A stretch of DNA of 64,000 bases from Curvularia sp. ZM96 (Eukaryota > Ascomycota > Dothideomycetes > Pleosporales > Pleosporaceae): assembly GCA_022457065.1 (NCBI GenBank), contig JAJGBQ010000008.1:186001-250000 (forward strand), given 5' to 3'. The notes under the pieces are model-generated. The model saw only the letters and a program-made list of their open reading frames with translations. It had not been told where the DNA came from and did not search any database. Of this stretch, positions 22,551 through 32,649 are shown one piece after another. A program made the position numbers and the translations under genes. How positions within the stretch are numbered: position 1 is the stretch's first letter; each line of letters begins with the position of its first letter.

Positions 22551-24940
22551 GTGGAAAGAGACAGAACGACACTTGGCTTCCGATTCGAATCTGCGTGGAG
22601 TGATTTGTGCACTGCGGAAGATTGGATCAACACGACCGTGCGTGACCTTGAAAGCCTCAAGGACGGTGTGAGCGAGAACACATATACAACGCAGGAGGAA
22701 CAACGAAGACGCGAGGTGGAACAATGAAGACGCGAGGAAGCGGAGCAAGCCCAGGAAAGGGCAAGAGAGAAGACGCGCAAGACATTCCTTCCCGAGTTCC
22801 ACGACGCTTGCCACAACCACCTTCACTCGGGCCTCACAGTCTAGACCGACGCGGCCCAGCCGACACGAGGCGATCCTGCCAATGCAAACAATAAGCTCCG
22901 ACCGGAAAGGCTGGCCCTGTGGGCGGACTTCCCAGCACAGCAGGCGACCATCTGGGACGCCCTGATGGAATCCAACTTCGCGTCCGAGCGGCACTTCACG
23001 TCGCTGCACACGCTGGAGGAGACGGGCGAGGCTGTGCGGCGGCGGATGATGAGCTCGAAGCTGGATCTGAACCTTTTCCAGCGGCACATTGTCGAAGACC
23101 ACGTATCGCTGATCGTCCAGCGTCTGCACGGCGACCGACAGCTGCGGCGGAAGTTCGGGCTCCAGGGCACGGTGAACTTCGAGAACCACGCCAACACACT
23201 TAGTCCAGAATCGCAGTTGGAGGAGGGCATAGTACAGTTGACAGTGTCGGGGACGGGGCGGCGGCGGTCACCACGCCTGCAGGCGAAAGCGAGAGGGACA
23301 GCAGGGCCGTTGGACTCGACAAGCACGACAAACACGACAGGAGCGGAGGACGCTAGCCGCAAAAGCACAGCAGGCTCGTCGCGCCCCTGGGCTGACCAGT
23401 TCTGCGTATACAACACCGGCGCGACTCGGAGCCCGCAGAATCGCATCGCGGCCTTCATCCTCGAGTACAAGGCGCCGCACAAGCTCCCGCTTGGATACAT
23501 CTACGAAGGGCTGGGCGAGATGGAGCTCGAGGAGGTGGTGCAGTGCCACGAAGGCGAGACGTTGAGAGACCGCTTTCGCCGGCTGGTCGCGGCGGTCACC
23601 ACCCAGGCATTCTCCTACATGGCCAGGATCGGAGTGGAGTATGGGTGTGTATGCACAGGCGAAGCATACATCTTCCTGCGGGTGGGAGACGACCCTAGGA
23701 TGGTGTACTACTACCTCTCGGTGCCCAAGGGCGACGTGGAGAGACGACGGGGTGGACAGCCGACTCGAAGGGGGCGAACCGCTTGCACCTGACGGCAGTG
23801 GGGCAGATGCTGGCCTTTACTCTCCAGGCACTGAAGACACCGCCCGGCGGCAGCGATGGCGAGCTGAGGCGGCGGCGCAACTGCACAGCTGGGAGGTGAT
23901 GTACAACGAGCTGCTGGACACGATTCCCGAAGGCACCACGCAGTCGTTGGAGTACCAGCCTCCGGAGGACGACAGTTTCCTCCGCATGTCGCCTGTACAG
24001 CTCCGGGCAAGGGAGTGAAGCACAGCTCGCCTAATTAGCTGTCGGCAAAGAGAGAAGCGGGGCGAGACTAGCGACGAGGAACTAGATCCAGACACGCCGA
24101 GCCGACAATAGCCCTCGTCGCAGTACCTCTCGCACGCACAGAGAATCACTGGTAGCTCGTCAAGCGGTTGCGGGCGCAGGCGTGGTCAAGGAACACAGCA
24201 TGGGCAATACTGCACGCAGAAATACCTGGGCGGTCTTCCCGAAGGCAGTATGCTCGACAGGTTTTGTCCTAACGCCAGAGACCATGGGGAGAGTTACCAT
24301 CGGATCAATCAGCCAACCTTCCTCGCCCTCATGCACCAACAGCTTGCGGATGATTTGGACACCGATTGTGATCCTGTGAGCATGCCTGGAACGTGCGGAG
24401 TGCTCTTTCGCGTCCGTCTACAATCGCATAGCTACACGGTAGCGGCGAAGTGCACACCCGTCTATCGCTTGCGACGGAAGGCGTTCATCTACGAGAGGCT
24501 GCAGCTCATCCAGGGCATCCACGTGCCGGTGCACCTGGGATACATCGACCTAGAGACGCCGTACTTCTACGAAGGGATCGTCCAGCTTGTGCACATGATG
24601 TTTCTCAGCTACGGAGGGAAACCCATCGGCCAGCATCTTACGGCGGAGAACAAGGCATTGGTTACCTACCGAGCAGGTGAAACAGTCGGCGGACGCGATC
24701 CATGGGCTGTGGGTGTTGCACGAGGACCTAATGGCTCGCAACATATCGTGGAACGAGGAGACTGAGCGCGTCATGGTGATCGACTTCGAGCGAGCAGAGG
24801 TCGAGCAACGAACGGTGCTAGGTGTCATCTCGGCTAACCGAAAGAGGAAGAGGCGGGCAGAAAGCTTGAGCAAGCAAGGGCAGATCAAATCTCCTGCGTG
24901 CACGCGTGAGATAGGGCGGGCAATGCTCGAGAGCAGCTAA
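22551..24940 (+). pseudogene. Kinase-like fungal family protein, decayed
   Basis: The reconstructed order matches a multi-copy fungal family with a degenerate protein-kinase-like C-terminus. The N-terminal part (22551-23750) is a charged region with LYALWADF-like and RRSPRLQAKARG segments and a conserved central block (GYIYEGLGEMELEEVV). The middle shifts to another frame (LHSWEVMYNELLDTIP, ending 24018). The C-terminal part (24250-24940) has GVLFRVRL, AKCTP, the catalytic-loop equivalent HEDLMARN and the metal-site equivalent VIDFERAE. Lesions include stops near 22726 and 22846, a frameshift around 23750-23790, a break between 24018 and 24180, and another around 24680. The family recall is from general knowledge; no alignment was run. 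Pogo element C begins 69 bp after the last recognisable codon. Confidence 0.65.
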
Positions 24941-25008
24941 AGGTCGCTGCAGCGTGTCTTTCGCTAGAAAATTGCTTCTGGCTAATAGCTGTAATAGTAA
25001 GGAGAATA

Positions 25009-26870
25009 ACGTCTGGGACGGGCGAGTGACCGGGACGGGCGAGTGACCGGACATGCCAAGACCCCATTAACTTCACGACTATTACACGACTATTGTAGCA
25101 CAACAACAATAGTAAATTAAAATCGTAATAAGCTATTCTACTCAAAATCGTCTTCTATATCTTGCTTGCATGTCCGCGTATTATGTCCTGCCTCGCCGCA
25201 GCGTCTACAGTGTCTTTGCGACAGCTCGCCCACCTTAGCGCGCGCTCTCTTCTTTACCTTCTTCCCATCACTACGTGCCCCAAACTCTCTTAGAGTTGCT
25301 AATCGCTCTCCCTCTTCAACTGTTAGAGTCTCTCCTTTCTGTACTCGCTTTCTTTTGTGCGATCTTCGTTGTGTGGCGGCTTGATTAGCTGCCTCAAGCT
25401 CAGAGACGCGTTTTTGCGCCAATACTAGCTTGTGCGCAATAATCGCAGCGCCTTTAGCTAGCTTTTCAAAGGCAACTACCATGCTTGATGGTGAGCTGTC
25501 TATATGCCTCTGAATCCTCTGCTTCACCAGCGTCGATTGCGACCCTAGTTCTAGGGTATTACTTGGAGTTTGCGACAGCCAGGGCAGATCTTCTACAGCA
25601 GGTGGTGATGGCGTGCGCAGCTTGACATCAAGCTTTGATATCACCGCCTCTGGGTCGTGTGGAACTAAGCCAGCGCCTCGGAACCCTCCTAGGATATTGT
25701 CCTTTATAATAGTCTTGCGATAGGCTAGCTGGAAGGCTGGCAGGAACTCTATCTTGGTAATATGGTTGATTCTGTTGCGCATCATGTCCTCGGCTTGGCG
25801 CCCATAGGCCCTCTTTAAAGGTGAAAAGCAGCCCACATCAAGTGGCTGTAGTAGATGAGAGGAATGCGGAGGCATGCAGAGAGTAATAATCTTTGCCTTT
25901 GCGCAGTGTTACTAGAACTTGACAGAGTTATGGCTCTCATGACCGTCAAGAATAAGCAGACGATGGGCTCCAATAGTGCGCTCTTTCGTATGCTTGTCAA
26001 AGTGCTCCAACTACTTCATGCCAAGCTCATTCGTCGTCCAGCCGTTCTCAGAGACCCCAATAAGCCAGTCTCTAGGCAGGCTATCCTCCTTGTACCAGGC
26101 AGAGAGGTGGTGCTTGCCGCCAAAGATGATGAAGGGTGGGATCGCCCAGCCAGCTGCGCTAACACAAACCACGCTGGTAACCCACTCCCGGTTGCCCTGC
26201 TGCAAGGACTTTGGCTTTGTTCGACGCTTAGAGGCTGTAACTACTGCTGACGCGTTGTGCATGCCTATTATGAAGCCCGTCTCGTCAAAGTTGTACATGT
26301 CGTCGTCCTGGATCCCATACTTGGCTTTAGTATTCTGTACTAGGCGGAACCAGCGCTGTACAAGCTCAGGATCTTCACAGAGGGCTCTCTTATAGTTGTA
26401 CTTTCGATTAAACTTTGTTCGAAGCTCTGGACGACGTTTTACAAAGGACTTAGCCTAGTTTTCGCCAACAGGCTCACAGTTGCGAGCAGCCAGCAAAGAA
26501 TCAGCTAGATCTTTAACAGTAGAGAGGCGTACTAGAAATCCTCGCCAGTCAAGGTCCAGAATATAGTCACAAAGCGTCTCTTCTTCTGTCACAAGGAGTC
26601 TCATTGAGTTGGGCGTAGAATCTTGTCGAGAGAGCTTTCCAGCACGTCTTCGTCTTAGTGTACTTTCAGCCACACTGTAGATTGCTGCAGCACGTGGAAT
26701 GCTAAGTGTCGCGTCACGTTAGATAGCTAGTAATGCAAGTTGTATTTGAGATTCTTTTGAAGAGTTTTGCACGTTGTTGGTTTGAGACATCGCGTGTAGT
26801 AGTCAAAGTTGATGGGGTCTTGGCATGTCCGGTCACTCGCCCGTCCCGGTCACTCGCCCGTCCCAGACGT
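25009..26870 (-). mobile_element. Pogo/Fot1-type element C, full length
   Basis: Element of 1,862 bp flanked by TA (25007-25008 and 26871-26872). The inverted ends are about 57 bp long and near perfect. Each consists of ACGTCT, then two tandem GGGACGGGCGAGTGACCG units, then ACATGCCAAGACCCC. A single minus-strand transposase is present but carries four stop codons. Confidence 0.92.
25138..26790 (-). pseudogene. Pogo transposase with RIP-like stops (element C)
   Basis: It starts at the ATG at 26790. Recognisable parts in order are the psq-type helix-turn-helix (IPRAAAIYSVAESTLRRRRA), the CENP-B-like segment EEETLCDYILDLDWRGF, CEDP, YNFDETGF, PPFIIFGGKHHL, ENGWTTNELG, LDGHESH, CMPPHSSHLLQPLDVGCF, the basic coiled C-terminus and a CCHC knuckle (CRRCGEAGHNTRTC). 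Four in-frame stops lie near 26720, 26456, 26012 and 25913. By comparison with elements A, B and D they replace CAA, TGG, TGG and probably CAG. The frame is otherwise continuous, so the damage is by point mutation. Confidence 0.9.
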
Positions 26871-26872
26871 TA

Positions 26873-27098
26873 TCTGTTTCGTTACATGATGGTTGAGCCA
26901 TTGTTGGTGGAGCTATAGTGGTTAGTAGGTGACGCGGCGCAAGAAGTTGGTGAGGTGGCCCGCTCGCTTGTAAACTACGTTAGTGTCGTCTTACTGGTGA
27001 TGTAAGGTGGGGTGCTAAGACCTTCGTTTGCGAGCGGGGGTAACTAACCGGAACTTTGCTGCAGCACACTCTGGGGGGAAGCCGGTTTCGCTAACGAC
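26873..27098. repeat. Short spacer ending in a MITE terminus
   Basis: The last 20 bp or so (GAAGCCGGTTTCGCTAACGACTG before a TA at 27101-27102) match the right end of the small MITE at 60223-60416 apart from a few internal bases. The rest of the spacer is not recognised. LINE 1 is inserted exactly at this end. Confidence 0.55.
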
Positions 27099-27279
27099 TG
27101 TACGGCCAAGGGAGTGTACCACTTGAGATGTCAGTGTAAAGCGCTTGATCGCAACATATCGCAACGAATTCTGCAAGCGAGTGTACCGTCTCTTAGTTAC
27201 TACAGACTGTAACGCCTTGTGGGAACGGAAATATTGCGCCGTTGTGTGGATGAGTTTGCGATCTGGACGAGTGAGAGAG

Positions 27280-28530
27280 ATGGCCATCTCGACCCCTGAA
27301 CGCGACCGCGACCGCGAAGCGACATCCCTGCCAACCGAGCTACCAGCACCACTGAAGAGGCACGCAAGAAACACTATCGAGCAAAACGAACACTACCGCA
27401 GGCGACCATTACAGCTAGACCTATCAGCCGACGACTCCGACACCATCCAGATCGAAAGCAGCCAACCTATCCGTCAAGCCAGGAAGAGCACCGCCACTAA
27501 CAAAGATCTACTTGCCGCGTTAACCAAGATCATCCAGCAGCAGAGTGAAACGATCCAGAACCTCGAACGCGAAACAAGAGAGATTAGAAAGAATCAGCAA
27601 GCTATTATCGACCACAATGTGAAACTTATTGACGAGATTGCTGAGTTAAAGACACGCGTCGATGACCTCGTAGCAACAACCTCTGGTACGCGTACCTGGG
27701 CCGAGGTAGCGTCCACAGGCGCACCCGCAGGACTAAACGCCACAGCCGCGCCGCTAGTAAGCCAGCAGCACACTAACAGAACTGACCTCGCTTCTATCGA
27801 CGTGCCCAGCGTCACCGTAGACATCTCCAGGGCAAATGGCGAAAATGGCAGATTATCAGCAGGAACGGTCAGAGAAGCCGTTGAAAAAGAGATGCGCACA
27901 ATGGAGAACCGAGAAAACTGGCGATGCCGGGCGGTCACCGTCGACCATGCGACCCAGAGCCGGATCAGGATCGCGTGCAGAGACGAAGACGAGCACCAGC
28001 TAGTCAAGAGAGCAGCAGAGAAGATTGGCGCAGGCTCGCGCGTGCTGCGCGATGAACTCTACCCAGTCAAGATTGACAATGTTAAGAGAACAGCAGTGTT
28101 GGACGAGAAAAATGAGATTAGAGCGGGAGCAGCAGAAGCTTTTGGCGAGGAGAATGGAACGACAGTCGCCAAGATTGCGTGGCTTAGCAAGAGAGACATC
28201 CCGAAGGCGTACGGATCTATGGTGGTGTACGTGACTAAGAAAAGTGACGCAAGGAGGCTCATCGCAGAAGGCTTCTTCCACGCGGGCGGAGAGTCCGGCA
28301 CAACAAGCGCATTTGAGCAGCGACCACGGCCAGGGCAGTGCTACAACTGCCAGGAGCTCGGCCACAAAGCGTATCAGTGTCGAAAGGTGCAGAGATGCGG
28401 GAGATGCGCGAAAGATGGCCACCACCACAAGAGCTGCAGCGAAGCAGTGATGAAGTGCGTGCTGTGCGGAGGACCGCACGAGTCGTTTAGCAGAAACTGT
28501 CGGATGCTATACCCACCTCAACATGAATAG
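27280..28530 (+). CDS. LINE 1 ORF1, Gag-like nucleic-acid-binding protein
   Basis: I take the ATG at 27280 (another in frame at 27250 is possible), giving 416 residues. The product should coat the element RNA. It has an acidic and basic N-terminus, a predicted coiled coil around LTKIIQQQSETIQNLERE and the following heptads, a central conserved region, and three zinc-knuckle-like motifs at the C-terminus: CYNCQELGHKAYQC, CGRCAKDGHHHKSC and CVLCGGPHESFSRNC. The stop overlaps the ORF2 start by 8 nt (ATGAATAG), suggesting ORF2 is made by reinitiation or a similar coupled mechanism. Confidence 0.9.
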   Translation: MAISTPERDRDREATSLPTELPAPLKRHARNTIEQNEHYRRRPLQLDLSADDSDTIQIESSQPIRQARKSTATNKDLLAALTKIIQQQSETIQNLERETREIRKNQQAIIDHNVKLIDEIAELKTRVDDLVATTSGTRTWAEVASTGAPAGLNATAAPLVSQQHTNRTDLASIDVPSVTVDISRANGENGRLSAGTVREAVEKEMRTMENRENWRCRAVTVDHATQSRIRIACRDEDEHQLVKRAAEKIGAGSRVLRDELYPVKIDNVKRTAVLDEKNEIRAGAAEAFGEENGTTVAKIAWLSKRDIPKAYGSMVVYVTKKSDARRLIAEGFFHAGGESGTTSAFEQRPRPGQCYNCQELGHKAYQCRKVQRCGRCAKDGHHHKSCSEAVMKCVLCGGPHESFSRNCRMLYPPQHE

Positions 28531-31500
28531 AGCATTTCGCATGATCCAGCTTAATGTAAGAAAGCAGGGCGAAGTACATGATAGCTTGATGAACGACGAA
28601 GAGTTGCAAGACGTGTCGGTGGTAGCTATCCAGGAGCCACATGCACGGAGGATCCAGGGTCGGCTGCTGACGACGCCCATGCTCCACCACAAGTGGACCA
28701 AGATGGTGCCATCGACCTGGCGAGAAGGAAGATGGCCGATACGGAGCATGTTGTGGGTGAACAGAGAGATAGAGGCGGAACAGGTGCGGGTAGAGTCGCC
28801 GGACTTGACAGCAGCGATTATCCGGCTACACGAGCGTCGGGTGTTGGTGGTGTCAGTGTACATACCAGGAGGAGACCGGCAAGCGCTGCAAGACGCATGC
28901 AATAAGATGTACAAAATAATCACGGAGACGAGACGAAGGGCCGGCACAGTAGTAGACGTGGTGCTGGCTGGCGACTTTAATCAGCATGACCAGCTGTGGG
29001 GAGGAGAGGACGTGACGCTGGTCAGACAGGGCGAGGCAGACCCGATCATCGATCTGATGACAGAACACGCGCTCAGCAGCCTGCTCCCGCGCGGCACCAA
29101 GACATGGCAGTGCGGAGGCTACGAGACGACAATCGACCTGGTGTTAGCGTCCAAAGAGCTGGCAGACACGGTGCTAAGATGCGCTGCCCATGACACCGAG
29201 CACGGCTCTGACCACCGAATGATCGAGACAGTCTTTGATAGCTCCGTGCCAGTGGCGCAGCAGCAAGAGCGGCTTCTACTCAAGAACGCACCGTGGAAAG
29301 CAATCAATGACAGGATCGCCAGAACGCTCAGCGTGACTCCGCCAGCAGGCACGACGCAGCAGAGGACCGACATACTAATGACGGCGGTGCTGGAGGCGGT
29401 GCACGCACTAACCCCCAGGGCTAAGCCGTCACCATACGCAAAGAGGTGGTGGACGCAGGATCTGACACAGCTACGCCGCATCTACACGCACTGGAGGAAC
29501 CAAGCGAGAGCCGCGAGACGGTCAGGTGTTGCCAGGCCGGACCTAGAGGAGACGGCAAAAGGAGCGTCGAAGCAGTACCATGACGCCATTCGACAGCAGA
29601 AGAGAAAACACTGGGATGACTTCCTGGCGGACAATGACAACATCTGGAACGCGGCCAAGTACCTGAAGGCTGGCAACGAGGCGTTTGGGACAGTCCCAGC
29701 ACTTCGCAGAACGGACGGGACAACTACGAGCGACTTTGAAGAACAAGCTGAGGAGTTGCTTAGCACCTTCTTCCCTCCGCTCCCCAGCAGCATCGACGAC
29801 GAGGGAGCCAGACCACAGAGAGCACCCGTGGAAATGCCGACTATCACGCTCGAAGAGGTGGAAAGGCAGTTGCACGCCGCCAAGTCATGGAAAGCACCTG
29901 GAGACGACGGATTGCCGGTCATAGTGTGGAAGCAGGTCTGGCCAGTAGTGAAAGACCACGTGCTTGCGCTATTCCGACAGTCGCTAGAGGAGGGAGTGCT
30001 GCCTAGCCAATGGAGACACGCCAGGATTATACCGCTCAAGAAGCCAGGCAAGGAAGACTACACTATCGCAAAAGCATGGAGGCCGATCTCACTGTTAGCC
30101 ACTCTAGGCAAAGTGCTAGAGTCTGTGGTGGCAGAGAGGATCTCGCACATGGTAGAGACACACGGGCTTCTACCCACCAACCACTTCGGAGCACGCAAGC
30201 AGCGATCGGCCGAGCAAGCACTAGTGCTGCTACAAGAACAAATTTATACTGCGTGGCGAGGCCGCCGGACAGTCAGCCTGATTAGCTTCGATGTCAAGGG
30301 GGCGTACAACGGGGTGTGTAAGGAAAGACTGCTGCAGAGGATGAAAGCACGAGGCATACCACAGAAGCTGCTGAGGTGGATAGAGGCATTCTGCTCAGAG
30401 CGCACAGCTTCAATTCTGGTTAACGGGCAGGCTTCTAAGGTCCAAGAACTGCCACAAGCAGGTCTGCCGCAAGGGTCGCCGCTATCGCCAATTCTGTTTC
30501 TCTTCTTCAACGCCGATCTCGTGCAGCGACCTATCGACACGTATGGAGGCGCGATCGCGTTCGTTGATGACTTCACTGCGTGGGTCACAGGCCCGACGGC
30601 GCAAAGCAATAGAGAGGGCATCAACGCCATTATCCAAGACGCACTAGACTGGGAACGGAGAAGCGGAGCGACGTTTGAAGCAGATAAGACGGCCGTTATC
30701 CACTTTACGCGCAAGGCGTACAAGAGTGCCACCGAGCCCTTCGTCATTAAGGGGCAGAGCGTATCGCCCAAAGACCACGTCAAGATACTCGGCGTGCTCA
30801 TGGACGCCAGGCTGAAGTACCACAAGCACATTGCAAGAGCAGCCGCGAAGGGACTGGAAGCAGTGTTGGAGCTCAGGAGGCTGCGAGGGCTCTCACCCAC
30901 AGTGGCACGACAGCTGTTCACAGCGACAGTCGCGCCGACAGTAGACTACGCGTCGAACGTGTGGATGCATGCCTGCAAAGACAAGCTCGTGAGACCCATT
31001 AACAGGGTGCAAAGAATAGGTGCACAAGCGATCGTAGGGACGTTTCTCACCGTGGCGACATGGGTGGCAGAGGCAGAGGCGCACATCCCAAGTGCCCAAG
31101 AGCGGTTCTGGAAACGGGCAGTCAAGCTGTGGACCGACATCCACGCACTGCCGGAGACGAACCCACTGCGGAGAAACACGTCGCGGATGCGAAAGTTCAG
31201 AAGACAGTACCGCTCGCCGCTGTTCCAGGTGGCAGAAGCGCTCAAGGACATAGAAATGGAGCAGATGGAGACGATCCGGCCGTGCGTCCTGGCACCATGG
31301 GAGAAGAGAGTGCAGACCGTAGTCGAGAACGCGGCACAGAAACTCGAGGGGAACTGGGCGGTACGCATCGCCGTAAGCAGCTCGTCGCGGAACGGAGTAG
31401 TCGGAATGGGAGGCGCGAGCAACATACAGAACAAGGAAAAACAATCTTTCTCCGTCACCTTGGGCAAGAGAGAGGAACAGAACCCTTATGCGGCAGAGCT

Positions 31501-32254
31501 GGCAGCAATGGCCGAGGCGCTGAGCAGGCTGCCAAAGCTAAAGTTTCGCAACATTGCACTGATAACAAGGAACAAAGCTGCTGTGCTCACACTTAGAACA
31601 CCTCGCCAGCAGTCCGGGCAAAGTTACATCAGCCAGTTCTACAAGACCGTACAGACACTAAGAAGAGACGGTAGCACGGTAACAGTGCTATGGTTACCTG
31701 CAAGCGAAGAGTGCGAGCTCGCAAGCCTCGCCAAGCGAGAGGCGAAGACGGCAACTAGACCAAACACTAGGCCACAGACACAGCTTCCTCGAATACGATC
31801 AACTACGCACAATATAGCACGTAAGCAAGGCATAGCTAAGAAGGTGCCAGTAGACGTGGGAGCATACTCTAAACGAATCGACACGGCACTGCCAGGAAAG
31901 CATACGCGGCAACTCTACGACGGGCTTTCGCGGAAAGAGAGCAGCGTGCTTGCCCAGCTTAGAACAGGCATGGCGCAGCTGAACACGTATCGACACCGAA
32001 TCAAAGCATCAACGACAGATCAATGCGAATGCGGACAGGCAGCAGAGACGGTAGAGCACTTTCTATTCCGTTGCCGAAAATGGATGACACAGCGGATAGA
32101 AATGCTGCAGTGCACGCAGATAAATAGAGGAAACATATCGTTCTACCTAGGCGGCAAAGCGGCGACAGACGACGCGAAATGGGCGCCAGATATGAACGCA
32201 GTGCGAGCGACGATACGATTCGCAATAGCAACACGGAGACTCGATGCAAACTAA
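28523..32254 (+). CDS. LINE 1 ORF2, endonuclease-reverse transcriptase-RNase H-like
   Basis: A protein of 1,243 residues that nicks the target and copies the element RNA. The N-terminal APE-type endonuclease has AIQEPH, AGDFNQHDQLWGG, TIDLVLAS and GSDHRMIE. The reverse transcriptase has WRPISLLATLGKVLE, FGARKQRSAEQA, SFDVKGAYNGV, GLPQGSPLSPILF and the catalytic box FVDD. A segment resembling RNase H follows from about residue 940; it keeps the YAAELAAM glutamate but lacks the usual aspartates (VSSSSRNGVVG at the first position, ITRNKAAVL at the third, WLPASEECELASLAK at the last). A CxC-H-C finger (CECGQAAETVEHFLFRC) lies near the end. It looks complete and active except for the RNase H residues. 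Confidence 0.93.
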   Translation: MNRAFRMIQLNVRKQGEVHDSLMNDEELQDVSVVAIQEPHARRIQGRLLTTPMLHHKWTKMVPSTWREGRWPIRSMLWVNREIEAEQVRVESPDLTAAIIRLHERRVLVVSVYIPGGDRQALQDACNKMYKIITETRRRAGTVVDVVLAGDFNQHDQLWGGEDVTLVRQGEADPIIDLMTEHALSSLLPRGTKTWQCGGYETTIDLVLASKELADTVLRCAAHDTEHGSDHRMIETVFDSSVPVAQQQERLLLKNAPWKAINDRIARTLSVTPPAGTTQQRTDILMTAVLEAVHALTPRAKPSPYAKRWWTQDLTQLRRIYTHWRNQARAARRSGVARPDLEETAKGASKQYHDAIRQQKRKHWDDFLADNDNIWNAAKYLKAGNEAFGTVPALRRTDGTTTSDFEEQAEELLSTFFPPLPSSIDDEGARPQRAPVEMPTITLEEVERQLHAAKSWKAPGDDGLPVIVWKQVWPVVKDHVLALFRQSLEEGVLPSQWRHARIIPLKKPGKEDYTIAKAWRPISLLATLGKVLESVVAERISHMVETHGLLPTNHFGARKQRSAEQALVLLQEQIYTAWRGRRTVSLISFDVKGAYNGVCKERLLQRMKARGIPQKLLRWIEAFCSERTASILVNGQASKVQELPQAGLPQGSPLSPILFLFFNADLVQRPIDTYGGAIAFVDDFTAWVTGPTAQSNREGINAIIQDALDWERRSGATFEADKTAVIHFTRKAYKSATEPFVIKGQSVSPKDHVKILGVLMDARLKYHKHIARAAAKGLEAVLELRRLRGLSPTVARQLFTATVAPTVDYASNVWMHACKDKLVRPINRVQRIGAQAIVGTFLTVATWVAEAEAHIPSAQERFWKRAVKLWTDIHALPETNPLRRNTSRMRKFRRQYRSPLFQVAEALKDIEMEQMETIRPCVLAPWEKRVQTVVENAAQKLEGNWAVRIAVSSSSRNGVVGMGGASNIQNKEKQSFSVTLGKREEQNPYAAELAAMAEALSRLPKLKFRNIALITRNKAAVLTLRTPRQQSGQSYISQFYKTVQTLRRDGSTVTVLWLPASEECELASLAKREAKTATRPNTRPQTQLPRIRSTTHNIARKQGIAKKVPVDVGAYSKRIDTALPGKHTRQLYDGLSRKESSVLAQLRTGMAQLNTYRHRIKASTTDQCECGQAAETVEHFLFRCRKWMTQRIEMLQCTQINRGNISFYLGGKAATDDAKWAPDMNAVRATIRFAIATRRLDAN

Positions 32255-32649
32255 TATCTAACTAACCACTAGGTAAACCTTAGCTACTAACGTAAACTTA
32301 TTAGCAGCCTTGTGCAACAGAAGTAGACACCGCTTCAGCCGCCGAAGATAGGACGCTGAACACTTAGAGAATCTCTTGGAGATGCCGACTCTAAGCCAGT
32401 CTACCACCAGCAACACTAACCCACGAGCATCTGACGAGGAATAGCAGTAAATAGAGAAGAAGCATGCCAAGGTGTTAAGTAAGGGCTTCGACTTAGATGA
32501 TAAGCTATATAAAGAAGCGGGCCAAAGAAGACATATGGGCTAAGGAGACCAAGACTAAGTAGAGAAAGTGTAGTTAGACTAGCGTTAGTAGCCCTTTCGG
32601 CTCGGCCGCCGGGCGTAGATAAATTGTGTGTGTGTGTGTACGGCCAAGG

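Larger units (their letters stand above)
27112..32636 (+). mobile_element. LINE 1: non-LTR retrotransposon with both ORFs open
   Basis: Two-ORF non-LTR retrotransposon of about 5.5 kb, with a Gag-like ORF1 and an ORF2 encoding endonuclease, reverse transcriptase, an RNase H-like domain and a zinc knuckle. It is bounded by a 12-13 bp target-site duplication TGTACGGCCAAGG (27099-27111 and 32637-32649). The 3' end is a (TG)n tail rather than poly(A). Domain order places it with RNase H-bearing fungal LINEs (Tad1/I group). Neither frame is broken, so it may be a recent insertion. Confidence 0.92.

Noticed and set aside
22548..23500. Long minus-strand ORFs of 213 and 219 codons
   Set aside because: They are antisense shadows of the GC-rich kinase-like pseudogene, and their composition is skewed accordingly.
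30244..31467. Minus-strand ORFs of 173-225 codons
   Set aside because: They are antisense to the LINE 1 ORF2 and carry no motif.
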